Assembly (NCBI GenBank): GCA_964414585.1
Contig: CAYPXR010000001.1
Location: 1-64,000, forward strand
Reading direction: 5' to 3'
DNA length: 64,000 bases
Origin: DATEMU01 sp964414585
GTDB lineage: Bacteria; Planctomycetota; Phycisphaerae; UBA1845; UTPLA1
In this document: piece by piece, positions 42,288 to 50,318 of the stretch
Numbering within the stretch: the stretch's first letter is position 1
Layout: each line of letters begins with the position of its first letter
Translations under genes and position numbers: made by a program
The notes under the pieces: generated by a model
Told to the model about the DNA's origin: nothing
Seen by the model: only the letters and a program-made list of their open reading frames with translations
Databases searched by the model: none

Positions 42288-42339
42288 TTGGTTTAATATA
42301 CCACCGGCCCCCGGAAAAGTCAACCATTTGGTTTAATAT
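42282..42339 (-). promoter_or_regulatory. Promoter bracketed by two identical operators
   Basis: On the minus strand TTGACT (42318-42323), 17 bases, TATATT (42295-42300). The identical 18-bp element ATATTAAACCAAATGGTT occurs at 42282-42299 and 42322-42339, 40 bp apart; its core AACCA-N2-TGGTT is an inverted repeat. The downstream copy covers the -10 box and the start codon, the upstream copy touches the -35. Confidence 0.8.
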
Positions 42340-42606
42340 TTTTGGGGGTTCGACGCCCGCTCAAGAACGGAAACGCCGGTCTCTCGGCCGTTGTGGCATG
42401 CCGTCCAACGGACCTCATGCTCGATCATCAAAGGGAGTCAATCGGGGTGACAGTACGCCAGTTGAACTCTTCGTGCAGGAAATTCGGGCCTGGGAGCCTG
42501 GAATCCGCGTTTTGCTGGCCGTGAAACGGTGAAACGCGCCTGGCCGGCGGCATGGACCGACGGGTCACGCTCCAACAGCGGCCGGAGACACGCGATGGTG
42601 GCGGCA
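42288..42606. other. Intergenic region, ArsR cluster / AraC gene
   Basis: 319 bases. The first 52 hold the ArsR promoter-operator; the rest shows no gene or clear signal. A composition shift towards higher GC begins near its right end. Confidence 0.5.
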
Positions 42607-43542
42607 TTACGCCGTCGCCAGCTCTCGCAGTCGTCCAACGTCGCGCGCCGGGGGCTCGCCAAAGTGCCGCTTGTAGTCACGGCTGAAGTGCGACGCGTCG
42701 TCATACCCCACGCGGTAGCCGGCTTCGGCGGCGTCGAGATTTTCGCTGAGCATCAGGCGTCGGGCTTCCTGAAGCCGCAGTTGCTTCTGAAACTGCAACG
42801 GGCTCATGGCCGTCACGGCCTTGAAGTGGGCGTGGAAGCCCGAGACGCTCAGGCTGAGTTCGCGCGCGATGGCTTCGATCCGCAGCGGCTTGTCGAAGTT
42901 CTCGCGCAGCTTCTCCACGGCGCGGACCATCCGTTGGGCCTGCCCGCCGAACCGCGCGAGGTGCCGCATGCGGTCCGCTTGCGCCCCCGTCAGCAGGCGG
43001 TAGACGATTTCGCGGATGACGAGCGGGGCAAGCGCGCGGTAGTCCACGGGTTTCTGCGTCAGTCGAATCAGCCGCAGCGTCGCGTCGAGGAGATCCGCAT
43101 CGAGGATGCTTACGTCAACGGCTCGCACGCTGCCGGCGCCGCTGGCCGGCGCGAGACCGGACTCCACCATCACCTGCGTGACCACCGAGGGGTCGAGCGC
43201 CAGCCGGAACCCCAAATACGGGCGGTCCGCCGAAGCTTCGACAATCTGCCAGCTCATCGGCAAATCGACGGTGGTGACCAGATAATGAGCGGGGTCATAG
43301 CGGAAGGTCTGCTCGCCAAGAAAGAGACTCTTGCTTCCCTGCGCCATCAGGCAGAACCCTGGGTCGCAAACGCCGTACTCCGCGCACGGAGCGGGCCGCG
43401 AGCTGCGGGTGAACAGTACCCCCGGCTGCACCTCCAGCTTGCCGTCGCGCGGCAGCGCCCGCGCGATCCGTTCGGCCAGTTCCTCCCGGTCGGCCTGCAT
43501 TCGCGGCGACTGACGTTGGTTCGTAATCTTCATCCTTGCCAT
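42607..43542 (-). CDS. AraC family regulator (AraC-N domain)
   Basis: 311 residues from the ATG at 43542 with AAGGTG upstream. The N-terminal AraC-type arabinose-binding-like domain (about 20-195) contains PGFCLMAQGSKSLFLGEQTFRYDPAHYLVTTVDLPM and RPYLGFRLALDPSVV. The C-terminal pair of helix-turn-helices (about 215-300) has LRIEAIARELSLSVSGFHAHFKAVTAMSPLQFQKQLRLQEARRLM and GYDDASHFSRDYKRHFGEPP. It is divergent from an alcohol dehydrogenase and SDR, the common arrangement in which such regulators control oxidoreductases for aldehydes or alcohols. Confidence 0.9.
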   Translation of the reverse strand: MARMKITNQRQSPRMQADREELAERIARALPRDGKLEVQPGVLFTRSSRPAPCAEYGVCDPGFCLMAQGSKSLFLGEQTFRYDPAHYLVTTVDLPMSWQIVEASADRPYLGFRLALDPSVVTQVMVESGLAPASGAGSVRAVDVSILDADLLDATLRLIRLTQKPVDYRALAPLVIREIVYRLLTGAQADRMRHLARFGGQAQRMVRAVEKLRENFDKPLRIEAIARELSLSVSGFHAHFKAVTAMSPLQFQKQLRLQEARRLMLSENLDAAEAGYRVGYDDASHFSRDYKRHFGEPPARDVGRLRELATA

Positions 43543-43760
43543 CGTATGCACCTTCGTCGTGAAAAACGCAGCTGACCGACGCATTCTGGAGGATTGTACA
43601 AGGAGTTGCGAGGATCGTCCTATCGCCTTTCGAACTCACCAGCATAAAGTCAGGCAGACAGCGCGGAACGCGACCCGTACGCGTCCAGCGCGTTGGACTG
43701 GAATGCAAGCGCCGGCGGCGGGCGCGGCCCTCCGCGGCGACAGAAAAGGAGCGCGAGACG

Positions 43761-44819
43761 ATGTTCAACACGAAGGCTTACGCCGCGAAAAGCGCGACGT
43801 CGCCGCTGGCCGGCACGACCATCCCGCGGCGCGATCCCACGCCGCACGACGTGCAGATCGAGATTCTCTACTGCGGCATCTGCCACACCGACCTGCACCT
43901 GGTTCGCAACGAGTGGAGCAGCGCGATGCCCACGGTGTACCCGATCGTGCCGGGGCACGAGATTGTCGGGCGCGTCACGAAGGTGGGCAGCAGCGTGCAG
44001 AAGTTCAAGCCGGGCGACCTGGCCGCGGTGGGCTGCCTGGTCGATTCGGACCGGACCTGTCCCGAGTGCAGCGCGGGTCTGGAGCAGTTTTGCCCGAACC
44101 AGGTGCTCACGTTCAACAGCCCGGACAAGCACGGGACCGCGCCCGTGACGTACGGCGGCTATTCCGGCGGCATCGTCGTCGATGAACGCTTCGTGCTGCG
44201 CGTCCCCGCCAACCTGAATCTCGCCGGCGCTGCGCCGCTGCTGTGCGCCGGGATCACGACCTACTCGCCGATGCGGCACTGGGGCGTGGGCAAGGGCAAG
44301 AAGGTGGGCATCGTCGGCCTGGGCGGGCTGGGGCACATGGGCGTGAAGTTCGCCCGCGCGCTAGACGCGCACGTCGTGGTCTTCACGACCTCGCCGGGCA
44401 AGAAAGAGGATGCGCTGCGGCTGGGCGCCGACGAGGTTGTCCTTTCGCGCGACGCCAGTGCGATGGCCCGCCACGCCGGCAGCTTCGATTTTCTCCTCGA
44501 CGCCGTCTCCGCCGAGCACGACATCAACGCGTACATCAACGTGCTCGCCCGCGACGGGAATCTCACGCTGGTCGGCGCGCCATCCAAGCCGCTGCCCGTT
44601 GCGGCGTTTCCGCTCATCCTCGGCCGCCGCAGTCTCTCGGGCTCGCCGATCGGCGGCCTCAGCGAGACGCAGGAGATGCTCGACTTCTGCGGCCGGCACA
44701 ACATCACGGCGGACGTCGAGGTGATCCCGATTCAGAAGGTCAACGAGGCGTACGAGCGGCTGGTCCGGTCCGACGTGAAGTACCGGTTTTGCATCGAAAT
44801 GGCGTCGCTCAAGTTCTAG
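43761..44819 (+). CDS. Zinc-dependent alcohol dehydrogenase (YahK/CAD-like)
   Basis: 352 residues; AAGGAG lies upstream. Catalytic zinc ligands are in CGICHTDLH (Cys39) and GHE (His66/Glu67). The structural zinc loop is DSDRTCPECSAGLEQFC: three Cys remain, but the usual first Cys is Asp. The Rossmann motif VGLGGLGHMG is near 185. The family oxidises or reduces aromatic and aliphatic alcohols with NADP(H). An Asp replacing a structural-zinc Cys has precedent in archaeal ADHs, where a carboxylate serves as ligand. Codon use looks more GC-biased than that of neighbours. Confidence 0.92.
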   Translation: MFNTKAYAAKSATSPLAGTTIPRRDPTPHDVQIEILYCGICHTDLHLVRNEWSSAMPTVYPIVPGHEIVGRVTKVGSSVQKFKPGDLAAVGCLVDSDRTCPECSAGLEQFCPNQVLTFNSPDKHGTAPVTYGGYSGGIVVDERFVLRVPANLNLAGAAPLLCAGITTYSPMRHWGVGKGKKVGIVGLGGLGHMGVKFARALDAHVVVFTTSPGKKEDALRLGADEVVLSRDASAMARHAGSFDFLLDAVSAEHDINAYINVLARDGNLTLVGAPSKPLPVAAFPLILGRRSLSGSPIGGLSETQEMLDFCGRHNITADVEVIPIQKVNEAYERLVRSDVKYRFCIEMASLKF

Positions 44820-44900
44820 AAAGGAAGTCAAAGCGGTGCAGGGAATGCAAACAGTCAGTGCGGAACGGTCGCACGAGTAATTCCGCACGAGGAGCAAGCG

Positions 44901-45677
44901 ATGATGAAGAACCAGAGCACGAATTTCGCGGGCAAGGCTGCATTCGTGACCGGAGCCGCGAGCGGCATCGGCCGCGCCGCGGCGTTGGCTTTCGCCCGCG
45001 ACGGCGCGAACGTGGTCGTGGCGGACGTGTCGGAACGCGGTAACCAGGAAACGGCCCGCATGATCGAGCAGCAAGGCGGGCGCGTCCTCGCCGTGCGCTG
45101 CGACGTAACGCGGGCTGAAGACGTGAGGGCGGCCCTGGGCAAGGCCGCCGAGACCTTCGGGCGGCTGGACTTCGCCTTCAACAACGCGGGAATCGAGCCG
45201 AGGAAGCCGGCCCCGACCGCGGACTACGACGAAGAGGAGTGGAACCGGATCATCAATATCAACCTCCGCGGCGTGTTCCTGTGCATGAAGTACGAGATCC
45301 CGCTGATCCTCAAGCAGGGCGGCGGCGCGATCGTGAACACGTCTTCGGGGGCGGGAATCATCGGCATCAAGGGCAGCCCTGCATATACCGCGGCGAAGCA
45401 CGGCGTGATCGGCCTCACGAAAGCGGCGGCGCTCGACTATGCGGCGCAGAACATTCGCGTCAACGCCGTCTGCCCCGGCTACATCGAAACCCCGATGATG
45501 GAACGCTTCACCGGGGGCACGCCCGAAGGCCGCGCGAAGGTCGTCGCGGAAGAGCCGGTCGGCCGGATGGGCACGCCCGAGGAAATCGCGCAGGCAGTTC
45601 TCTTTCTGTGCTCGGACGCCGCAGCGTTCATGGTCGGCCACGCGATGGTGATCGACGGAGGGCAGACCGTGCAGTGA
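44901..45677 (+). CDS. SDR family oxidoreductase
   Basis: 258 residues; GAGGAGC precedes two adjacent ATGs (44901, 44904). The classical short-chain dehydrogenase motifs are present: cofactor loop TGAASGIGRA near 16, NNAG near 94, catalytic Ser in NTSSGAG near 146 and Tyr-x3-Lys (YTAAK) near 160, then PGYIETPM near 190. The ending GHAMVIDGGQTVQ is typical. Asp in the second beta strand region (VVADVSERG) suggests NAD preference. It follows the alcohol dehydrogenase by 81 bases and is probably co-regulated by the divergent AraC protein. Confidence 0.93.
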   Translation: MMKNQSTNFAGKAAFVTGAASGIGRAAALAFARDGANVVVADVSERGNQETARMIEQQGGRVLAVRCDVTRAEDVRAALGKAAETFGRLDFAFNNAGIEPRKPAPTADYDEEEWNRIININLRGVFLCMKYEIPLILKQGGGAIVNTSSGAGIIGIKGSPAYTAAKHGVIGLTKAAALDYAAQNIRVNAVCPGYIETPMMERFTGGTPEGRAKVVAEEPVGRMGTPEEIAQAVLFLCSDAAAFMVGHAMVIDGGQTVQ

Positions 45678-45732
45678 CGGCGCGGAAGCCGGCGCGCATC
45701 GAGTCAAACCATCAGAACAGAAAGGAGTTCAA

Positions 45733-46827
45733 ATGACACTCTCAACCAGCTTCATCCTCGCATCAGTCGGTTTCGGCGCGCTGCTCTTCGCGGTTGCCCC
45801 AACTCTCACGGCTGGGCAATCCAGGAGCCGGGAGACTGACCCGAAGTCGGAGAAAGCAGCCTCGCCGACGTTCGCGAGCGAGACGTGGGACAAGACGTTC
45901 CCGCGGAGCGACAAGGTCACCCAGCAGAAGGTCACGTTCAAGAACCGCTACGGGATCACGCTCACGGCGGACCTGTATCAGCCGAAGGACCGTGGCGGCA
46001 AGCGCTCGGCGGCCATCGCCGTCAGCGGGCCCTTCGGTGCGGTGAAGGAACAGGCATCCGGCTTGTACGCGCAGACGATGGCGGAGCGGGGATACGTCAC
46101 GCTGGCGTTCGACCCTTCCTACACCGGAGAGAGCGGCGGCGAACCCCGCAATGTCGCCTCGCCCGACATCAACACCGAGGACTTCAGCGCGGCGGTCGAC
46201 TTCCTCGGCCTGCAAGCCTCCGTTGACCGCGAGCGCATCGGCATCATCGGCATCTGCGGCTGGGGCGGCATGGCGCTCAACGCCGCCGCCGTGGACAAGC
46301 GTATCAAGGCGGTCGTGACCAGCACCATGTATGACATGTCGCGGGTCATGTCCAAGGGGTACAACGATTCGATGACGAAAGCAGATCGCACCAAGGCGCT
46401 GGAGCAGATGAGCCGGCAGCGCTGGATCGACGCGGAGAAGGGCGCGCCCGAGTACGGCCCGGTCATGAACGAACTCAAGGGCGGCGAGCCGCAGTTTCTG
46501 GTGGACTACGCCGACTACTACAGGACGCCGCGCGGATTCCACCCGAGAGCGATCAACTCCAACGCCTCCTGGACGCTGACCACGCCGCTGTCGTTCATGA
46601 ACATGCCGCTTCTCACGCACATCGATGAGATCTCGCCGCGCCCGATCCTCTTCATTCACGGCGAAAAGGCCCACTCGCGCTATTTCAGCGAGACCGCCTA
46701 CGAGGCCGCGGCGGAGCCGAAGGAGCTCTTGATCATCAAGGACGCCAATCACGTCGACTTGTACGACCGGATGGACAAGATCCCCTTCGACAGGATCTCG
46801 GAGTTCTTCGGCAAGCACCTGAAATGA
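45733..46827 (+). CDS. Secreted alpha/beta hydrolase (YcjY/DltE-like)
   Basis: 364 residues; AAGGAG lies six bases before the ATG. A signal peptide of about 28 residues (ending LTAGQ) is followed by an alpha/beta hydrolase. VSGPFGAVKEQASGLYAQTMAERGYVTLAFDPSYTGESGG gives the oxyanion and first-helix region. The nucleophile elbow reads GIGICGWGG with Cys rather than Ser, as in the YcjY/dienelactone-hydrolase-like group. Acid and base candidates are near HGEKAHS and NHVDLYD. Substrate unknown. It closes the AraC-controlled cassette. Confidence 0.85.
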   Translation: MTLSTSFILASVGFGALLFAVAPTLTAGQSRSRETDPKSEKAASPTFASETWDKTFPRSDKVTQQKVTFKNRYGITLTADLYQPKDRGGKRSAAIAVSGPFGAVKEQASGLYAQTMAERGYVTLAFDPSYTGESGGEPRNVASPDINTEDFSAAVDFLGLQASVDRERIGIIGICGWGGMALNAAAVDKRIKAVVTSTMYDMSRVMSKGYNDSMTKADRTKALEQMSRQRWIDAEKGAPEYGPVMNELKGGEPQFLVDYADYYRTPRGFHPRAINSNASWTLTTPLSFMNMPLLTHIDEISPRPILFIHGEKAHSRYFSETAYEAAAEPKELLIIKDANHVDLYDRMDKIPFDRISEFFGKHLK

Positions 46828-46900
46828 CTGATGCGGCAAACCCACCTGGGCGGCAAGGCGCGTGCCACTTGACGCGATGCCGTGAAGCTTCCGGCGTGAA

Positions 46901-46976
46901 TCGGGGCGAGAAGATTTGAACTTCCGACCTCTGCGTCCCGAACGCAGCGCTCTAAACCAGGCTGAGCTACGCCCCG
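46901..46976 (-). tRNA. tRNA-Pro (CGG)
   Basis: 76 bases including discriminator A73. Acceptor CGGGGCG/CGCCCCG, D stem GCTC/GAGC, anticodon stem CTGCG/CGCAG with loop TTCGGGA (anticodon CGG), T stem GGAAG/CTTCT with one G-U. CCA is not encoded. Confidence 0.95.
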
Positions 46977-46989
46977 TAGCGAGCCCAGA

Positions 46990-47017
46990 ATCATACGCAG
47001 GAGCGGCGCGATTTCAA
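46990..47017 (-). promoter_or_regulatory. Promoter of tRNA-Pro
   Basis: TTGAAA (47012-47017), 16 bases, TATGAT (46990-46995) on the minus strand; the start would lie about seven bases before the tRNA. Confidence 0.65.
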
Positions 47018-47052
47018 GGGCTCACCGCACCGATAATATACGGACATTCTGA

Positions 47053-47349
47053 CTATCCGCCGGCAATGGCCCCCACAATCAAATAGGGCTCTTCGCCCGT
47101 TGCGACCGCGTCCGGCAGCGGCGTCTCCGGCGATTCGTGGGACAAGTCCTTCTCGCAGGCGAAGAAGCGGATGAACGGCCGGCGCTTCAAAGTGCCATGG
47201 TCCCGGATCGTGCCGCGAAGCATGGGGTAACGGGCCTCCAGCGCATCGAGGACGGATCGTTGCGTCGCGGGCCACGACACTTCAACTTGCACCTCATCGC
47301 CGGCGCCGGACAACGTGCGCAAATGGAATGGGAGCACGACACGAATCAT
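47053..47349 (-). CDS. MoaD/ThiS-like sulfur-carrier protein
   Basis: 98 residues with a beta-grasp fold pattern (VVLPFHLRTLSGAGDEVQVEVSW...VLDALEARYPMLRGTI) and the essential C-terminal Gly-Gly (VGAIAGG). Proteins of this kind are adenylylated and thiocarboxylated at the terminal glycine and donate sulfur in molybdopterin, thiamine or other pathways. No moaE, thiG or E1 gene is adjacent. It starts six bases after a VOC gene and is the last gene of a run headed by a BNR protein. Confidence 0.85.
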   Translation of the reverse strand: MIRVVLPFHLRTLSGAGDEVQVEVSWPATQRSVLDALEARYPMLRGTIRDHGTLKRRPFIRFFACEKDLSHESPETPLPDAVATGEEPYLIVGAIAGG

Positions 47350-47355
47350 CGAAGT

Positions 47356-47739
47356 TCACTCGATCGCGCACGGATGCGTCGGTTGATAAAGCCCGATCTC
47401 GCCGCCGCTGGGCAGCCGCAAGAGCGTATGAAAACCCCACTCCGCCGTGCTGATCGGCGCGCACCGGACGCCGCGGGCTTCGAGCGTCTTCGTCATCGAC
47501 TGAACGTCATCGCACATCAGGTAGAGCACCGAGCCCAGCACTTCATGGTCGCCATATCGCTGCACGAGATCGCCCTCGCCGGGATGGACCGCCAGTTCCG
47601 CCGGCGGCAGCGCGAAGATGAGCCAACCCTCGCCGGCGTCGACGCCGCGTAAACCGAGGACATCGCGGAAAAACGCCCGATCCGCTTCGGGGTCTTTGCT
47701 GTAGAGAAGCCAGTGCGCGCCTTTGATTCCGGTGATCAT
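47356..47739 (-). CDS. VOC (glyoxalase/dioxygenase) family protein
   Basis: 127 residues from the ATG at 47739, with AAGGG upstream and the family N-terminus GAHWLLYSKDPEADRAFFRDVLGL directly after. A single VOC beta-alpha-beta3 double unit is visible; GWLIFALPPAELAVHPGE and LYLMCDDVQSMTKTLEARGV follow, and RLPSGGEIGLYQP ends it. A His near 5 and a Glu near 117 could be metal ligands. Substrate unknown; resistance proteins and glyoxalases share the fold. Confidence 0.85.
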   Translation of the reverse strand: MITGIKGAHWLLYSKDPEADRAFFRDVLGLRGVDAGEGWLIFALPPAELAVHPGEGDLVQRYGDHEVLGSVLYLMCDDVQSMTKTLEARGVRCAPISTAEWGFHTLLRLPSGGEIGLYQPTHPCAIE

Positions 47740-47798
47740 GGGTTCAACCCTTTCCACCATTTTTTGGGCCAGGCCGATCCACACATTTCAATTCGCAC

Positions 47799-48698
47799 TC
47801 AGGTCCGGCCGGCCTTCTCGCGAAGATACGCGGCGATCGCCGGATATGGCTTTGCCGCATTCATAACTTTGGCTTCGCGCATCTGGTATTCGGCCCAATC
47901 CAGCGGAGTGCCGTTCCAAGCGGTATCTTTCGCATCCAGCCTTGCCCCCGCCTCGACCAAAGACCGCACGGTCTCCATCGAGCCCGAGCAAACGGCATGA
48001 TGAAGCGGCGTACCGTGTGAAAACAGGTCCTCACTCGGTCGGTTGAGATCGATTTTCTTCCGCAACACCCATTTCACCGCATTGGCCCGGCCGTGCAGCG
48101 CGGCAGCCACCAACGCGAATTGCTTTTGTCGGTCGTCGGCACTTTCCCAAAGACTCGAAGCATCGTCCCAACGTTCGAGACAAATCGCCGTCGGCAGGGT
48201 CAGCTTGGCCCCGCGCGCCAGGAGATGTTTCATCGCCTCGAAATTACCGTTAACGAGCGCATGATCAGGATGGCCGTCGGGCGACGCGCCGGCATCCATC
48301 AAAACGTCGATCAACTCGATCTGGACGCCGCACTCCCGTGCAATCCACGATAGCGACACCAATTGCAAAGTATAATGGAGCTGTTCTTGAAGGCTTTTCA
48401 AGTTCGCGCTTCTGGCAGCATCGATAATCGCACGAGCGATCTCCGCGATATTCTTTGGCAGGCTACCCTGGCGAACGGGGTCCTCCGCCACGAACCACAG
48501 CAGATATGGCCGCTCGAAGAATTCCCCGGCATCGACCGCGCGGCCGACCTTGTCGCGTAGCCACGCACCCGGCGTTTCGAGCCGTTCGCGCGCCAATTCC
48601 GGATGGTCCGCCAGCAATTGCTTTAGCGCATTCACATCGCCGGCGTCAAGGGCGGTGACGGCCTGGCAAAACAGCGTATCGAGAGAATCGGTGGTCAT
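47799..48698 (-). CDS. Ankyrin repeat protein
   Basis: 299 residues. N-terminal half is helical (VTALDAGDVNALKQLLADHPEL is an ankyrin-like first unit). Clear repeats occur near 130-160 (LIDVLMDAGASPDGHPDHALVNGNFEAMKHLLARGAKL) and 205-275 (ALHGRANAVKWVLRKKIDLNRPSEDLFSHGTPLHHAVCSGSMETVRSLVEAGARLDAKD). Ankyrin arrays bind other proteins. It is soluble and cytoplasmic by sequence. It lies between the BNR and VOC genes with short spacers. Confidence 0.85.
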   Translation of the reverse strand: MTTDSLDTLFCQAVTALDAGDVNALKQLLADHPELARERLETPGAWLRDKVGRAVDAGEFFERPYLLWFVAEDPVRQGSLPKNIAEIARAIIDAARSANLKSLQEQLHYTLQLVSLSWIARECGVQIELIDVLMDAGASPDGHPDHALVNGNFEAMKHLLARGAKLTLPTAICLERWDDASSLWESADDRQKQFALVAAALHGRANAVKWVLRKKIDLNRPSEDLFSHGTPLHHAVCSGSMETVRSLVEAGARLDAKDTAWNGTPLDWAEYQMREAKVMNAAKPYPAIAAYLREKAGRT

Positions 48699-48716
48699 GA
48701 TGGCCGCGGTTGAAAA

Positions 48717-49901
48717 CTAGATCACCTGGGCTTCAACCGAATAAACCGCCGGCAAATCTCGAACGATCGGCGACCAGCTATCGCCCGCGTCGGACGAACC
48801 ATAGACCTGCCCGCCGGTCGTGCCGAAATAGATGCCGCACGGGTTGAGCGTATCGACGCTCATCGCCCCGCGCAGGATGTTCACGTAGCAATCGCTCTGT
48901 GGCAGCCCCTTCGTCAGTGCTTCCCACTCGTTGCCGCCCTTCCTGCTGCGATAGACGCGCAGCTTGCCGTCGGGCGGGTAATGCAGCGAATCGCTCAGGA
49001 TGGGAACGACGTAGACCGTTTCAGGCTCGTGGGCGTTGACGACAATCGGGAAACCGAAATCGCTCGGCAGGTTCCCGCTGACCTTTTGCCAGTTTTCGCC
49101 GGCGTCGTCACTGCGACAGACATGCCAATGCAGTTGCATGAAAAGCGTATCGGGCTTCGACGGGTGCATCGCGATGCGGTGAACGCAGAAACCGACTTCG
49201 GGGGCTTTCTCGGGCAGATACTTCGACGTCAGCCCGCGATTTTTCGGGGCCCACGTCTTCCCGCCGTCGTCAGAGCGAAAGACGCCCGCGGCGGAGATGG
49301 CGACGAAGAGCCGATTGGGATTCTTCTGGTCCTGGACAATGGTATGAACGCCCATGCCACCGGCGCCGGGCTGCCACTTCGGGCCCGTCCCATGACCGCG
49401 CAAGCCGGCCAGCTCGTGCCAATTCTTGCCGCCGTCGGTCGTGCGAAAAATGGCGGCGTCCTCCACGCCGGCGTACACCGTGTCGGGATCGGTCAGCGAC
49501 GGCTCGACATGCCAGACACGTTTGAATTCCCACGGATGCTGCGTGCCGTCGTACCACATGTGCGTGGTCAGCGGCTTGCCGTTTGGGGGCGACGTGTCGT
49601 AAACGAACTTGTTGCTCTCTCCCATCGGCATGCCCTCGGGCGTGGTTGTCGGTGTACCCGGTGGCGTCCCCGGTTGCTCCCAGGTCTTTCCGCCGTCGTT
49701 CGAACGCTGGATGATCTGACCGAACCAGCCGCTAGTCTGCGAGACGTAAATGCGGTTCGGATCAGCGGGCGAGCCCTTGGCGTGATAGATTTCCCAACCG
49801 GCGAAGTGCGGACCATTGACGTCCCATTTCTTTCGTTGGGCATCCGACGTCAGGATGAACGCCCCCTTCTTGGTGCCAACCAGCACACGCACTCGGCTCA
49901 T
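48717..49901 (-). CDS. BNR/Asp-box beta-propeller protein
   Basis: 394 residues; AGGAG lies eight bases upstream. Asp-box motifs S-x-D-x-G-x-[TS]-W recur at about residues 65-75 (SNDGGKTW), 155 (TTDGGKNW), 210 (SDDGGKTW), 265 (SDDAGENW) and 375 (SSDAGDSW), with SRKGGNEW degenerate. The fold is a sialidase or VPS10-like six-bladed propeller. No signal peptide and no sialidase catalytic Arg triad was picked out, so enzymatic activity is doubtful. A BNR protein next to a MoaD/ThiS-like gene is a recurrent gene pair in other phyla, with unknown meaning. Confidence 0.87.
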   Translation of the reverse strand: MSRVRVLVGTKKGAFILTSDAQRKKWDVNGPHFAGWEIYHAKGSPADPNRIYVSQTSGWFGQIIQRSNDGGKTWEQPGTPPGTPTTTPEGMPMGESNKFVYDTSPPNGKPLTTHMWYDGTQHPWEFKRVWHVEPSLTDPDTVYAGVEDAAIFRTTDGGKNWHELAGLRGHGTGPKWQPGAGGMGVHTIVQDQKNPNRLFVAISAAGVFRSDDGGKTWAPKNRGLTSKYLPEKAPEVGFCVHRIAMHPSKPDTLFMQLHWHVCRSDDAGENWQKVSGNLPSDFGFPIVVNAHEPETVYVVPILSDSLHYPPDGKLRVYRSRKGGNEWEALTKGLPQSDCYVNILRGAMSVDTLNPCGIYFGTTGGQVYGSSDAGDSWSPIVRDLPAVYSVEAQVI

Positions 49902-50318
49902 GACAAAATCTCCTGTTAGTGCCCGCTACCGCAGATAGTATCGTCGTCATTAAGCGAATTGCAAAGAACGTCCTTCCGTGGCGGGACGGGTCAATCCGGC
50001 CATCCGGGGGTGCTGGCAAAGTTGGGTCTCATCCCAAATCAGGCAGCCCATCAAAACCGGGCACGCAAGTGTCCGTCGAGGACGAGTCCCGTCTGGTTGA
50101 CGTTTGATAACAAAGCAATGCAACTCGATCCGGCCTTGCGGCTCGCCGAGTCGAGTCGCCGTAGCAACCGGGGTCCTGGCGACAGCCCCCGCGACCTTGA
50201 AACCTGAGTCCAAACGGGACAAATACCCATCCGAAGGTAAGGATGAATTGTTTCCGGAAATCAGCTACACTCCGGGAATGTCGGCGGCTTGTACCGCGGA
50301 CAAGCGCCGGCGACCGTC
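49902..50318. other. Divergent intergenic region, BNR gene / AONS-like gene
   Basis: 417 bases. It contains the minus-strand promoter of the BNR run and no supported gene. Confidence 0.5.
49935..49964 (-). promoter_or_regulatory. Promoter of the BNR gene run
   Basis: TTGCAA (49959-49964), 18 bases, TACTAT (49935-49940) on the minus strand; predicted start near 49928, about 27 bases before the ATG at 49901 with its AGGAG. Confidence 0.55.

Noticed and set aside
44361..45707. A 448-codon minus-strand frame opposite the ADH and SDR genes
   Set aside because: It spans two well-supported plus-strand enzymes with intact motifs; product is low-complexity His/Arg-rich.
45763..46845. A 360-codon minus-strand frame opposite the hydrolase
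   Set aside because: Shadow of a high-GC gene; no domain, and the plus-strand gene has a ribosome site and signal peptide.
46901..46976. tRNA-Pro considered as an integration site for the AraC cassette
   Set aside because: No integrase and no repeat of the tRNA 3' end found near 42.4-42.6 kb.
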